Assembly (NCBI GenBank): GCA_030581615.1
Contig: JAKTTT010000104.1
Span: 1 to 39,536, forward strand
Length of the DNA: 39,536 nt
From: Alloascoidea africana
Lineage: Eukaryota; Ascomycota; Alloascoideomycetes; Alloascoideales; Alloascoideaceae
Direction of reading: 5' to 3'
Part shown: positions 38,481 through 39,536 of the stretch, piece by piece
Layout of the letters: each line of letters begins with the position of its first letter
Position numbering within the stretch: the first letter of the stretch is position 1
Position numbers and translations under genes: made by a program
Notes under the pieces: model-generated
The model's database searches: none
Told to the model about the DNA's origin: nothing
What the model saw: only the letters and a program-made list of their open reading frames with translations

Positions 38481-39536
38481 AGGCCCCCAATTGTCATGTA
38501 AAGAATCTAAAATTCAATGACAATGCCCTCAATTGATGCCCAACATAAAGAATCTGGAATACTTTTCCAATCATGTTCAATTCTTGTAAGATGTTGGTTT
38601 TCCACAAAAGGTTTTTCCTAAAGACTCATCAATTGTCATCTAGAACCGCCCAATGGTATTTAATCTCATTTGAAAACGGCCAAATCAGTTTACCATCAAG
38701 GGACCCTAAACAATTGACATTCAACAACCTTAGAGTCATCTTCATTTCTTGATTAGATTGTTCATATTGTTTAAAAATGGCTTCTCCTATCAGATTGATG
38801 CAGGCATTTTCTACTGTCTTTGCTTCAACAGCGATATTGAGTTCAGCTCTGTCCCTAAACAACCAAATAATGACCAAATAATAAAACAGTCTCCCCCAGC
38901 GCTCAAATTATAGTTCACAGCCAGTTTACTGTTTGTTTTGTTCAGGGATAATTCTAAATTGTGATGAGCCGCCTAGATATCGGCGTCTGTTGTATATCGA
39001 CGGATCTGGGTCCAAACATTTATTTTACCAAGCCACATACAATCTAGTTATAAATCAATAGACAATTGAACATCTAGAGTACTCATTTAGCCAGTGTTCT
39101 GATCGTGTGGAAAACAGTGGAATGCTGGGGGAAACTCCCAGCCTTGCAATGCCGTCTTCGTGTCACTTCCCACTACACTTTAAGCTTAAATCCGTAGGCT
39201 ATGCGCCATCGCGCTAGAGCTAAATCCCAGCTTGCAGAACAAGTGCTCATCAGTCAGGTTTCAACACAAACATGTTTGGCAGAGCTGTCAAAACCCATCT
39301 GACCACTCTGCACAGAAATGACTCCTCAGACAATACCATAGCCATTAGAGCCCCGTAGCTTCCACAGATGGCAGCAATTGATTTACCGCGTGTAGTGATT
39401 GCAAAACTGGGCGGTGATGGCGTTCGCGATGCGGAAATAGTTTTTTCCTGCTTCGTGCCCAATTAGGAAGTGCGGCTTTCCACAACGGGGATTTGAGTTT
39501 ATTGGGATCCTGCTCAACTGCTCATCGCTTTTCCAA
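38481..39536. repeat. Right copy of inverted repeat found at both ends
   Basis: Inverted counterpart of 1-845 and the fuller of the two copies. It retains a 149-bp segment (about 38704-38852) bounded by 9-bp direct repeats CCCTAAACA (38704-38712, 38853-38861), and a ~77-bp segment (about 39273-39349), both missing from the left copy. On the minus strand, 38629-38877 is an open frame (..RAELNIAVEAKTVENACINLIG..) that starts without ATG and is broken by the 149-bp loss in the left copy; no family is recognised. Another non-ATG frame at 39250-39462 is not conserved in the left copy. No telomere repeat is present at the tip. Confidence 0.9.

Noticed and set aside
1-39536. Reading the whole window as a linear plasmid or giant transposon because of its inverted ends
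   Set aside because: The interior is made of single-copy essential chromosomal genes (FAS2, SUP35, TIF32, NOC3), there is no plasmid polymerase or captain-type gene, and the repeat copies have diverged by indels unlike replicative termini.

Overview
The window is a 39.5 kb piece of a budding-yeast nuclear genome. The evidence is fungal core genes encoded at high density, short introns (56-127 bp) with yeast-type donors (GTAAGT/GTATGT) and CTAAC/TACTAAC branch sites, a two-subunit fungal fatty acid synthase, a Q/N-rich Sup35 and a yeast Sso-type syntaxin. CTG codons fall on conserved leucines in FAS2 and the mitochondrial carrier, so this is not a CUG-Ser yeast. Retained introns, an Iec3-type INO80 subunit that S. 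cerevisiae lacks, and a Fot1/pogo transposon relic fit an early-diverging lineage (Dipodascus/Trichomonascus-like). That placement is inference.

Layout. 1-845 and 38481-39536 are inverted copies of one repeat, so the sequence begins and ends with the same bases in opposite orientation. 846-4546 is gene-poor and holds an internally deleted Fot1/pogo-type DNA transposon (about 2150-3238). Then come TIF32/eIF3a (-), a small probably mitochondrial protein (-), UGA1 (+), a YPR011C-like APS/PAPS carrier (+), FAS2 (-), an SSO syntaxin (-), SUP35 (-), NOC3 (+), MPP10 (+), YAF9 (+), a degenerate peroxiredoxin-like protein (-), a GH72 glucanosyltransferase (+), an STP-type C2H2 factor (-) and an IEC3-like INO80 subunit (+). 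37267-38480 holds no convincing gene.

The genes are mostly housekeeping: translation (TIF32, SUP35), ribosome assembly (NOC3, MPP10, adjacent and co-oriented), chromatin (YAF9, IEC3), lipid synthesis (FAS2), secretion and wall building (SSO, GH72), and nitrogen/sulfur metabolism (UGA1, STP-like factor, APS/PAPS carrier). I do not see a CRISPR array, rRNA, tRNA or a self-contained novel defence or metabolic system.

The most unusual signals are the inverted repeats at both ends, whose identity falls inward and whose copies differ by a deletion at 9-bp direct repeats; a genome habit of 6-bp-period microsatellites that become dipeptide runs inside several proteins; a large insertion inside the STP zinc-finger module; a GC-AG intron in YAF9; and a peroxiredoxin-like protein without a normal active-site motif.
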